Below, piece by piece: positions 28,749 to 38,981 of a stretch of 64,000 nt of DNA. The first letter of the stretch is position 1; the number at the start of each line of letters is the position of its first letter. The notes under the pieces are model-generated. The model made no database searches. It saw only the letters and a list, made by a program, of their open reading frames with translations, and was not told the DNA's origin. A program made the position numbers and the translations under genes. Origin of the DNA: Whitmania pigra (Eukaryota > Annelida > Clitellata > Hirudinida > Haemopidae); contig JAJTWR010000275.1 of the NCBI GenBank assembly GCA_021613335.1, positions 372,501 to 436,500 on the forward strand. Reading direction: 5' to 3'.

Positions 28749-29553
28749 ATGACAACACTAAACATGTTCTCTGGACAATCGTGGATCCTCATTTTGTCAG
28801 TTATTTGCATCTCGGTAACAGTTGCAGGCAGGAAGATCAAATGTTACTTCTGCATGAATGCATCGAGCCCTTTGTGTGTCAGACCTCAAATTGATCAAAC
28901 TCAGTCCTGTGAATCTAAGATGTCTTGTGGTAAGGTTGTGAAAAGTAAAAATGGTAAGTAATTCTTGTTGTTGTGGTGGTGGTGGTTGTGGTAGTGGTAA
29001 TGGTGGTAATAGTGGTGGTGGCGGTGGTGGTTGTCTTAATCACCTGATATCTCTATCTGGAATTTAATCAATTAATAATAAATTAGTTTTATGACATCAT
29101 TTATTAAAAAGTTACCAATCATAATGTGGATAAGATATAAAAAAATAATGATGCATTAATGTTCAGATAACACCAACTTGTATGGAAATTATGGAATAGA
29201 ATATAAGCCTTATGGAAAATACTAGCACTATTTCAAATTATCTTGTTCGCACGAAAATATTCTCTTGTTCAACTTCACACTGGCTTCGAAACGCGAATGC
29301 TCTAATGGCATTTTTACATTTTCACCTATTATCGTTAAACACTAATTACCTTTAATTGTATGCAGGTCAAATAAGACTAGAGCGTTATTGTTCAAATTAT
29401 CCTAAGTTGGGATGCGAAAAATATATGTATGAGGATATGTACATTGATTCCTGTTTATGTGGTGAAGCTTTTTGCAACAAGGCTGAAAAGTTCACCTGGA
29501 GTCTGTTCGTTAAATTGTTTCTTGTCGTAAGCTCCTTATTGGCGATGTTTTGA
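28749..29553 (+). CDS. Ly6-10: secreted Ly6/uPAR-domain protein, probably GPI-anchored
   Basis: Exons 28749-28953 and 29366-29553 (phase 1) give 130 residues from the first ATG (MTTLNMFSGQS). The second ATG, at 28764, matches the MFS start of the other genes and is equally possible. The domain opens IKCYFC and closes CLCGEAFCNKA, with ten cysteines. The tail has FVKLFLVV where others have FVNLSLVV. The second exon encodes exactly the same protein as that of gene 12, and flanking DNA matches for about 2 kb, so these two are a recent segmental duplication. Confidence 0.87.
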
Positions 29554-29837
29554 TTGAAAAAAAAGAAAGAAGATAGTGTTGGATAGTATAGTACGGATTC
29601 ACTATTTAGAATGACAAGAATAATTTCAACTTTTTCATATTTAATCGATGGCTAGAAATAAATTCAATAGAATATTTTTCATGTTAATGTTGTTGGTAAA
29701 AGTTGGCATAACCTCAATATGCACCGAGACTTGACAGTTGTCAAAACCCAAATGAGCAGCGTTTAAAGCAAAGCATGTTAAACAAACATTGATCATAACC
29801 TATGCAAAATATTACAACAATACTTAAAGTACAATTC

Positions 29838-29932
29838 TCGAAGGAGGATTCGAACGCGCAACCTTTCAACCACGATATCGTGTTCACTTTCCTCAACCCT
29901 ATCACAGGAAGGCTGTTCCAAAAACGTGCCAA
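29838..29932 (-). repeat. tRNA-like repeat copy
   Basis: Minus-strand copy with GCGTTCGAATCC (B-box-like) after GTGGTTGAAAGGTT. It is the duplicate of the copy that ends the START gene at 33.8 kb. Confidence 0.55.
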
Positions 29933-30262
29933 TGCGTTGCTTATGGAAAGCGTCACGGATTTTTCAGACCTCTTGCAGTCAACGTCAGAATTTGAGGTCA
30001 GACATTCATCTTCGGAGTCCAAAGTGGCCAGGTAATGCCTCAGGTGAACCATGCAGAGTGGCTGTTTTAGAGCTATATCTTCAGCCAGGTAGGAGAGGTG
30101 GAATCTCCGCCTTCTTCCTTCTTGTCGTCCAGCATGTTTCTTATCTTCTGGGAAAACGAAACTTCCACATGATCGTCGGATTTTCCCAGGTGGTTCTTCC
30201 TCCTCGCGACACCAGAATCTGAAGCCCCAGAGGCGCTATGGGCGTCGGTAGATGAAGCAGTG
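29932..30262 (-). pseudogene. START-gene fragment: exon 15 fused to part of exon 6
   Basis: On the minus strand about 29932-30102 matches START-gene exon 15, and about 30103-30262 matches exon 6 (36480-36640), with everything between deleted. The exon-15 part keeps the LRHYLATLDSEDE frame, but the joined exon-6 part has substitutions and small indels. It sits directly before the Ly6-11 promoter. Confidence 0.8.
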
Positions 30263-30299
30263 GGTTAGGGAGACACTTACAACAGGCCGATGACATGGT

Positions 30300-30361
30300 C
30301 CAATCAGAGCTTGATAATGAGCGCCTTTATTTGATCATGATAAATTAGGGAGTTATAAAAG
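30300..30361 (+). promoter_or_regulatory. Ly6-11 promoter: CCAAT and TATA boxes
   Basis: CCAAT at 30300-30304 (preceded by TGACATGG) and TATAAAAG at 30354-30361, about 220 bp before the ATG. Confidence 0.8.
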
Positions 30362-30581
30362 CAAATGTCTTGATATTTTTATCTGATCCTTCAATGTTTT
30401 GCTCTTAAATTTACTTTTAAAATAGTTATAATTACCTCTTTAGTGCATAATAATTCAGCTCAAACATAAGAACTTGCTTATGTGAATCGATTACTACAAT
30501 ACAATTGATACAATTGATATTGAATTTAAAATATTTGAAACTTACCAAGTAACGAGCAACCAAAAACTGGTAACACTAAAT

Positions 30582-31582
30582 ATGTTCTCTGTATCATCGA
30601 AGATCCTCATCTTGTCAGTTATTTGCATCCCGGTAACAGTTGCAAACAGGAAGCTCAAATGCTACTTCTGCCTTTCTGTGAATGGATCGAGAAGTCTCTG
30701 CAGCCGTCCCTTTTTATCTTCTTCCTGTGAATCCAAATTTTGTGCTAAGCATGTGGAACATGAGAATGGTAAGTAATTGTGGTAACGGTGGTGATTGTGT
30801 TTGCCGAGATGGTGGTGGTGGAATGACGATGGCGACGACATTAACGACCGCGGCAATGATAGACTTCCTACTAAAGAGGAAGTAGTTAATATGAATAACA
30901 TGACATGAGTTGGGTAGTCATGACAACCAATGATAGATTAGTACCCTGACCCTAACCCCGAGTCGCGATGAATTAAGTGCGATTATCTTCAGATAACATA
31001 TAAATAAATATGTCCGAAATAAATACCGTAAAATCTTCACTATCTGACGTCTCTATCCGAAATTTAATCATTAAACGAGGACAATACTATCATTTATTGA
31101 TAATTAAAGATATCAATCATAATAAATAATACTTGCGATAAATATGTGGGTAAGATATGGAAAAAAAATAATGATGTGTTAATGTTCAGATGACATAGAC
31201 GTGTTTAAAAAATATGGAATAGAATCTTATATGAAAAATATTAGTATTATCTCAATTTATCTTGTTCTCACGAAAATATTCTCTTATTCAACTTCATACT
31301 AACTGAGGAACGTGAATGCTCTAAACGCCATTTTTACATTTTCACCTGGTATCGTTAACCACTAATTACCTTTAATTGTATCCAGGTCAAGATGTAAAAC
31401 TACGCCGTTATTGTGCATTAAAAGCTCCTAAAATAGGATGTATAAAAACAAACGTAGCTCGTGGTAGTTATACTAAACATTGCTACTGCAAAAAATCCTA
31501 TTGCAACAAGGCTGTAAAGTTTACCTGGAGTCTGTTCGTTAATTTGTCTCTTGGCGTAAGCTCCTTATTCGCGATGTTTTGA
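30582..31582 (+). CDS. Ly6-11: secreted Ly6/uPAR-domain protein, probably GPI-anchored
   Basis: Exons 30582-30768 and 31386-31582 (phase 1) give 127 residues. It starts MFSVSSKILILSVIC; the domain opens LKCYFCLSVNGSRSLC and closes CYCKKSYCNKA, with ten cysteines. The third loop is strongly basic (KTNVARGSYTKHCYCKKSYC), unlike the acidic or neutral loops of its neighbours. The tail is the AVKFTW...SLFAMF type with one Val-to-Gly change. The doubled 3' flank matches that of gene 7 (31620-31830). Confidence 0.86.
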
Positions 31583-32029
31583 TTGAAAAAGAATGGGAAG
31601 AAGATAGTATTGGACGTACAAATTCAGTTTTTAGAATGTTAAGAATAATTTTAACTTTTTCATATTGAATCGATGACCAGAAATAAATTCACTAGAAAAG
31701 TTTTTAACTTTGATGATGTTAGTAAAGTTGGCGTAAAATTAAAATGTACCACGACGTTTTAGAATATGAAGAATAATTTCAACTTCTACATATTTAATTG
31801 TCACGATGGCTAGAAATAAATTCGTCAAAATTCGTTTGTCATGTTGATAATGTCGTCGATATTGTTGGTTTAATCTCAAAACGTACCCAGATTCGACAAC
31901 TATCAAGGCCAAGATAAACAGCCTTTAAAGCAAGGCACGTTAAACAAAAATACATTATAACGAATTTAAAATATTTAAACATCTTTAATTCTAAATAATA
32001 ACATTACTTAAAGTGCTATTCTAAAGGAG

Positions 32030-32110
32030 GATTCGAACCAGCAGCCTTTAAACCACGATATGGTGTTCTCTTTCTTCAACCCCATCACCAGACGGGCTAT
32101 TTTACGCAAA
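32030..32110 (-). repeat. tRNA-like repeat copy
   Basis: The best-preserved B-box region of the four copies (GCTGGTTCGAATCC on the minus strand), after GTGGTTTAAAGG. The far end is cut off at the junction with a START-gene fragment. Confidence 0.55.
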
Positions 32111-32300
32111 TGAGCAACTAAACATACATAACCACGTCATCATAAGCCCCACAGATTCACCTCAGCTATGAGATCCAAAGCTGCTTCGTCAACCATTGTA
32201 GGAGGTCCGAATTCACATCTGAAAATGACAAATCGAAAGTTAACCAATTTTCTAATGAAATTCAAGTAATTAACTAATTCATTCTCTCCGCCTCACTTAC
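32110..32300 (-). pseudogene. START-gene fragment (parts of exons 11 and 8), third copy
   Basis: Same exon-11/exon-8 join as at 26.0 and 28.1 kb, but with a 13-bp deletion inside exon 8 that destroys its frame. Confidence 0.72.
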
Positions 32301-32472
32301 TACGAAATGTCATCATATGTGTCATATCATTAAATTGAGATTTTGTTAATGAAAAATTTTACGGTGTCTTTATAAAGACTGGGATCTCGAGGATTGAAAG
32401 GGTTAATTGTGTGTCCCTTAACCCACTCCAAAAATGAGTGGGGAGTCATTTAGAAAAGGCCGATGACATGGT

Positions 32473-32534
32473 CCAATCAGAGCTTTCAAATGAGAGCATG
32501 TATTTATTCATGAGAAATTAGGAAGGTATAAAAG
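32473..32534 (+). promoter_or_regulatory. Ly6-12 promoter: CCAAT and TATA boxes
   Basis: CCAAT at 32473-32477 (preceded by TGACATGG) and TATAAAAG at 32527-32534, about 190 bp before the ATG. The word after CCAAT is of the GAGCTTTCAAATGAG type, as in gene 5, so the block is a mosaic. Confidence 0.8.
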
Positions 32535-32725
32535 CAAATATCTTGATATTTTAATCTGCAATATATTGCAGTTAAATTTTACTTTAAAAATAGTCATAAT
32601 TAATTCTTTAGCGCATAATAATTCAGCTCATACATAACAACATCCTTTGTGAATCGAGTACAATTGCTACAATTGATATTAAATTTAAAATATTAGAAAT
32701 TTACAAAAGTAAACAGCGACCAAAA

Positions 32726-33488
32726 ATGACAACACTAAACATGTTCTCTAGACAATCGGGGATTCTCATCTTGTCAGTTATTTGCATCTCGGTAACGGTC
32801 GCAGACAGGAAGATCAAATGTTACTTCTGCACGTATGAATCGAGCCCTTTGTGTGTCAGACCTCAAATTAATCAAACTCAGTTCTGTGAATCTAAGATGT
32901 CTTGTGGTAAGAGTGTGAAACGTAAGAATGGTAAGTAATTCTTGTTGTTGTTGTTGTGGTGGTGGTTGTCTTAATCACCTGATATCTCTATCTGGAATTT
33001 AATCAATTAATAATAAATTAGTTTTATGACATCATTTATTAAAAAGTTACCAATCATAATGTGGATAAGATATAAAAAAAAAATGATGCATTAATGTTCA
33101 GATAACACCAACTTGTATGGAAATTATGGAATAGAATATAAGCCTTATGGAAAATACTAGCACTATTTCAAATTATCTTGTTCGCACGAAAATATTCTCT
33201 TGTTCAACATCACACTGGCTTCGAAACGCGAATGCTTTAATGGCATTTTTACATTTTCACCTATTATCGTTAAACACTAATTACCTTTAATTGTATGCAG
33301 GTCAAATAAGACTAGAGCGTTATTGTTCAAATTATCCTAAGTTGGGATGCGAAAAATATATGTATGAGGATATGTACATTGATTCCTGTTTATGTGGTGA
33401 AGCTTTTTGCAACAAGGCTGAAAAGTTCACCTGGAGTCTGTTCGTTAAATTGTTTCTTGTCGTAAGCTCCTTATTGGCGATGTTTTGA
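32726..33488 (+). CDS. Ly6-12: secreted Ly6/uPAR-domain protein, probably GPI-anchored
   Basis: Exons 32726-32930 and 33301-33488 (phase 1) give 130 residues. It starts MTTLNMFSRQS; the domain opens IKCYFCTYESSPLC, and ten cysteines are present. Exon 1 differs from gene 10 at about nine residues, while exon 2 encodes an identical peptide. Its intron (370 bp) is the shortest in genes 3-12. It is the last array gene and is convergent with the START gene, whose stop codon lies 312 bp beyond its own. Confidence 0.87.
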
Positions 33489-33777
33489 TTGAAAAAAAAA
33501 GGAAGAAGATAGTGTTGGATAGTATAGTACGGATTCACTATTTAGAATGACAAGAATAATTTCAACTTTTTCATATTTAATCGATGGCTAGAAATAAATT
33601 CAATAGAATATTTTTCATGTTAATGTTGTTGGTAAAAGTTGGCATAACCTCAATATGCACCGAGACTTGACAGTTGTCAAAACCCAAATGAGCAGCGTTT
33701 AAAGCAAAGCATGTTAAACAAACATTGATCATAACCTATGCAAAATATTACAACAATACTTAAAGTACAATTCTCGA

Positions 33778-33872
33778 AGGAGGATTCGAACGCGCAACCT
33801 TTAAACCACGATATCGTGTTCGCATTCGTCAACCCTATCACCGGACGGGCTGTTCCTAAAACGTGCCAATGC
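33778..33872 (-). repeat. tRNA-like repeat forming the 3' end of the START gene
   Basis: On the minus strand the sequence from about GCATTGGCACG through GTGGTTTAAAGGTTGCGCGTTCGAATCC matches the other tRNA-like copies. The START gene reads into it and stops at the TAA inside GTGGTTTAAAGG, so its last 20 or so residues come from the repeat. Confidence 0.6.
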
Positions 33873-36800
33873 GTTGCTTATGGAAAGGGTCACGGATTTT
33901 CCAGACTTCTTGCAGTCAACGTCAGAATTTGAGGTCAGAAATTCATCTTCGGCGTCCAAAGTGGCCAGGTAATGCCTCAGGTGGACTATGCAGAGTGGCT
34001 GTTTTAGAGCTATGTCTTCAGCCAGGTATGAGAGGGCGGTGCGCATGCCCGTATCGAGTTTCATCTGTTTAACATTCGTTCTCATTATTATTCATGAGAA
34101 TCATATTTATTCTTAACGAAATTATTTTATTAGTTAATCGATGTGATTAGGTATTCCTAAAATTATAGATTGATAATTGAAAAACATATAATCGAAAATA
34201 TGTGAGCGCAACTGTTTAACTACTAAATTAGGAGCTTTAGGTCTGATTCCTACTGTATACATTCGCAGAACTAGCGGTTACTCGTGCAAATCGTTGTCTC
34301 TTACCATAATAAACACTGCCTAATAACAGCTTAGGAACCATCTCAATAGCAAATAGAAAACCGAAAACCTAGACAAACAAATGCGTATGATTGATGGAAA
34401 TCACTGAACCAGTAAGCTCACCTGGCTGATGTAAGTAATCATCGAACAAAGTTTGTTCGCTTTCAGTACGGGTTCAATGATCCAGCCACTTGAAAACATC
34501 TGCAATGTAACAAAACGCACCCTCATCTCGTTAAGTTTATTAGTAGCTGTAATCACTGGTGCAATCGTCCGATATTACCTTCGATGATACTAATCCTTCT
34601 ATCAGCTGGGGTTGTTTCGCGACTTTGGCCAATTTCCTGCCCTCTTTCACACCAACGACAGGGCTAGAGGGCTTGCCCTTCAAAAGTTCAAGACTGTTTC
34701 TCCTGGAGGCGGAGCTGAGCATAGGGACGGGATTGGCCAGATCGGGAGGCGGAGTTTGAGATGGATAAAGGGTGGAGCTTAGAGTGTTCCAGTCGACTGA
34801 TTGGAGTGTAATGATGTGTTTCATTCCTTCGATTCTTTCTCCTTGCAGAACGATGAATTCTCTCATTTCCCTTCTGAAATGCTGCCCAACTTCGTAGAGG
34901 AGGCGTACTGATAATGATATGCAAAGCGAAGTTTGTCAATTAATTATTCATGGCTTTAACGGGCGTTTGTTGACGGCAATTTGAAGAGTGAGCTTTTAAG
35001 TCATTTAATTGTCTTAAAAAAGATTTGTGACTAATAAGTTAAATTGTTGTTGTTTTTGTTATTATTATTGTTTGTGTTTAATACTCACTTATCTTCATGC
35101 CTCCTTCTAATTCCTTGAGAATCTCGACATTCTGTAATGTGCGTAATAAACTTAACTCTTTCCAGTATTTATCGTCACGGCGGCTAGTTACACAAGATTG
35201 TGTTTAGCATTGATGAATTAATAAATTATACAATTGAGCAACTCAACCCTACTTTAACCATGTCATCATAGGCCACCCTTCTCGTTGGAGATCTCAGAAC
35301 CTCGTAAACCAGTTTTGGGGGGTAGGAAACCATACCCTTTCCTATGTAACTGTTTATAATAATAATAATGAGTCTGTTAATTATGCTGACATTAATATTA
35401 ATGGAGAACGCAATTAGACTTTTTATATATGTGTAACAGATTTCATCAAAATAAATTACACACCTGTGCAACGGCACTGAGTCATCCGTGGACACCTTTT
35501 TTAGTATGACGGTATCTTTCTCTAAGCCGCAATATCTACAAAACATTGGGCTGTTTAGTTAATCTTTAATCTGGTTAATATTTATTAACTCTTATTAACA
35601 TTCAACAAGTGGATCGGCTATTGATATTCTAATGTTGACTCACATCCAGCCTCCGGATTGGCTAGCCTGTTCTTCGCTTTTGGCTTTTATATCCAGGTTT
35701 GCCACTTTGCTTTTCTGTAAAAATTAAAAAAAATGTTTAACTCATTAGTAACAAATCAGTAAATAGTGTACAAAGAAATGCAAAATGGAAGATCCATTGA
35801 CCAATCATCAGAATCACCTCTGCTATGATATCCAAAGCTGCATTGTCGACCATTGTCTCCAAGCATTGTAGGAGGTCTGAATCTACATCTGAAAAAGAGA
35901 AAAATCATTAACTTTGCATAAAATGTAATTCGAGTAATTAACATAATTCATTCCCTCCGCCTCTTCGAATCTCGATTGCTTAATTTGTTGTTGTAGGAAT
36001 AAATTGCAATAATCACTTAATGTTTATTCATCGAACCTGACGTGCAGTCAGAGGAGACTGCCGATGGAGTTCTGTGGAGTTTCTTGCTGGATTTTTCACC
36101 GCCTCCTTCAGGCTGGATGCTCCACCTTTTCTTGACAATGGGCGTGGTTTCCTGTCGTTGCCAATGGTTACACTTGATGCGATGGTGATTATAATAATCA
36201 CAATAATAAGGATCACACGTTGTGACCCGATATCAGTTTTGGTCCAAAAAACTGACCAAAGAATCCTGGTTTTTACTCTAGAATTGATTGTAAAATCATC
36301 AAACCTTGGAATTCCCACTGGTTGTTGAACTCTCGGTTTCAGCTTTCTTCTCGTCGAAAAACCTGGCTGAGAAGCTGAATCTCTTGATGATGTCAATGGG
36401 GTTCATCGGACTGTCGAGTTCTTTTTTTGGAACTTCCGGGGCGTGAGATTCCCCAGGCAGGATGCTCCACCTCCTCGACTTAGAATCTCCGCCGTCTTCC
36501 TTCTTGTCATCCAGCATGTTTCTTATCTTCTGGAAAAACGAAACTTCCACGTGGTCGTCGGATTTTCCCAGGTGGTTTTTCCTCTTCGCGACCGCAGAAT
36601 CTGAAACCCCAGAGGCGCTATGGGCGTCTGTAGAAGAAGCAGAGGAATCTCCCTCGTCAGATAGATGAAGGACTTGGCTCGCCCCCACCGTGTCAAGGGT
36701 CAAGAAGTCGTTGAGACCAGCCAATAAGAGCGAGGGGCAGTCTTTAGTGAAGGATCGAAATGTCAACGATCTGAGCCACTCTGGAATATTCCACAGGATC

Positions 36801-37682
36801 GATGAATCTCTGCTGGTGATGATTGTTAAGAGACAAGAAGAGTCTGTGAAGGCCAACGTGAATTGATTGAATGCATAATTAGCAATTAACAATAATAATA
36901 ATAATAATAATAATAATTATAAAAATATAATTAAATATAATATAATTATAATTATAATAATAATTGGTATAATTCATAATATCAGTAAATGTTTTAATAA
37001 GTTATTAAATATTGATCAACTGATTCATTTAAGATTGCCAGCACCTTCATTGTTCAGGTTCGAATTGAGCAAATAGAAAACGAAATTTCGGAAATTCACA
37101 GAATATTCGATCAGCCAGAATTCCTTATCACTCGACTTGTTCCAACATCTGAGCACCAATTGATAAATAATCATTAATCTTGTATAACAATTAGTAAATA
37201 TTTACTAACTTTTTTTAAAAAAAATTGACATTTTGTTATTAATAGTAGTAACATTAGTATTATTATTTTTTTTACTATTATTATTATTATTGTTATCATC
37301 ATCACCATTAACTAGATCACCTTTCGAAAGTTTTCGCTTTCAATAATGTCTCCACTCTGGACTCGACCCAATTTCTCCAGCGGGTCATCCAATCACCTGC
37401 ACAGTAAGTGCCTGCCTTGGGATCCAAGCGGACCACCTCCCTGGTGTATCCCTCCGTGGACACGGAGTACCTTCTCTTGGGGGAGCTGACGTCACAGCGG
37501 TTTTTGGCCTCGGAGCGGTAGGAAAATATTCGAAACTTGCTGCTCTTTGGGACGTTTGCATCCCATTGGCTCTTTGCCTTGCAGTTCTTTAGGACGGCTT
37601 CCACAATCTGCACGTCAAAATGACTGAATCTGATTATGATGGTGGTGGTGGTGGTGGCGGCGGCAACGACGACGACGACGAC

Positions 37683-37746
<64 letters not shown>

Positions 37747-37766
37747 GATGATGATGATGATGATGA

Positions 37767-37844
<78 letters not shown>

Positions 37845-38425
37845 GATGATGATGATGATGATGATAATACCTCGAACGGTCTGTTGATGAGGGCAAAGGA
37901 GGCAGTGACACCAAGACCAGCCCCCTGGTATTCTGATAAGAGAGTCCTCCGCCAGTATCTCATTCCGTGTCGAATTTCATGCAAGTGCCAGACCTCATTG
38001 CCGACGATTGGAAATATCTTCAGAGAATTGTTGTTATTCTTTTTGTTATAGTTGTGATAAATTATTATCGGTATTTTCATGAACTAGTAGATAGTGCTAG
38101 CTAGTGCAAGTGTCTTTTATATTTGTAATAATGATATAATATAGAATTAAATTCCACCTTGTTTTCGTTCAAAAGGCACAGAAATTCAGAAACATTTGAC
38201 AACACGATCTGAAATTTTTTAGTTAGTCGTAGTTAATTGTTAATCTTATTAAATTACAAAATATTCAATGATCCTCGCGGATTTGGAGCAACAATACTGC
38301 TATAGCAATTATATTCGATAAAATTTGAAATCGTAAATTATAAAATTTACTTTTTTCTTCTTGATGAAGATTACCAGAATGGCGAAACCAAAAAGGGCTG
38401 TTAAGATGGCACCAATTAAATACAT
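33801..38425 (-). CDS. membrane-anchored protein with two START-like domains
   Basis: Fifteen exons on the minus strand: 38425-38351, 38208-38158, 38017-37871, 37607-37321, 37148-37045, 36843-36305, 36151-36037, 35888-35818, 35714-35644, 35535-35464, 35349-35253, 35131-35089, 34907-34579, 34499-34422 and 34064-33801. All phases agree, giving 780 residues. Residues 1-21 form one membrane segment followed by KKKK. The first START-like module is at about 50-250 (FALINRPFEIVEAVL, then QWD, ending IPEWLRSL). A charged linker with repeated RRWSILP/KKRWSIQP words is at about 330-440. The second module is at about 500-760 (PPKLVYEVLRS, SSGWIIEPVL, final helix LRHYLATLD). START domains carry sterols, phospholipids or ceramide between membranes, so lipid transfer at a membrane contact is plausible. 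The START assignment rests on pattern recognition. Exon 3 uses a weak AAG acceptor. Confidence 0.72.
37641..37866. repeat. ATG/ATC trinucleotide microsatellite in START-gene intron 3
   Basis: (GAT)n of about 220 bp with single phase breaks, starting GTGGTGGCGGCGG and ending against the exon-3 donor. Poly-His, poly-Ser and poly-Ile frames across it are artefacts. Confidence 0.95.
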
Positions 38426-38981
38426 TTCCAATATTTTGCGCTTAAATTTGCTGAATTTTGCATTCGATTAAATTTTCAAATTCGTATTTTCTAGAAATCA
38501 TATGATCACTTATAGCCAGAACGCATTTAAACTCATATTTTATCTAAATAGCTCGCGCTTATTGCTTAACTTTCGTTGATAGTGAACGCTTGATAATCGA
38601 TTACATAGCAGATGTTCGCAACTTGACTTCTCCATACGAATTAGGTGCGCATTCATTTAAATTAAATATTATTAAATTTTTATTTTAATGACAAACTACA
38701 TAAATTAAAACATCCTGTTGCTTACAGCGTAAGCAAGATATCGTTGCGTTTTATTTAAAAAACAACAGTCGCTTATTAAAATTGACGCAAAATATCATTT
38801 TAATTTTAAAACAATAGGATTTAAACAATAAAAAAATTCAAAATTCCAAGGCTTAAAATAAAGAGTCAACTTTTAATGATTAGACCAATCAGCAAGTAGC
38901 GGCTGAATCCGTATGGCTAGTCTTCGGGTCGGAAAACATTCTTTCCGTCTGCTTACTGATCATATTTCAATTTTCTAAGCC
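38426..38981. promoter_or_regulatory. divergent intergenic region, START gene / ERGIC2
   Basis: The two genes start 556 bp apart on opposite strands. A bidirectional promoter is likely from the arrangement. I see no clear TATA box near either start codon; a CCAAT-containing GACCAATCAGC occurs near 38884, about 100 bp before the ERGIC2 ATG. Confidence 0.45.

Noticed and set aside
29741..30052. minus-strand 103-residue frame as a gene
   Set aside because: It is a duplicated piece of START-gene exon 15 with part of a tRNA-like repeat and no matching upstream exons.
32030..32110. a functional tRNA gene, because of GGTTCGAATCC
   Set aside because: There is no complete cloverleaf or paired acceptor stem; the same sequence recurs as dispersed repeats.
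36028..36396. minus-strand 122-residue frame as a separate small gene
   Set aside because: Only 36151-36037 is coding, as exon 7 of the START gene in another frame; the rest is intron.
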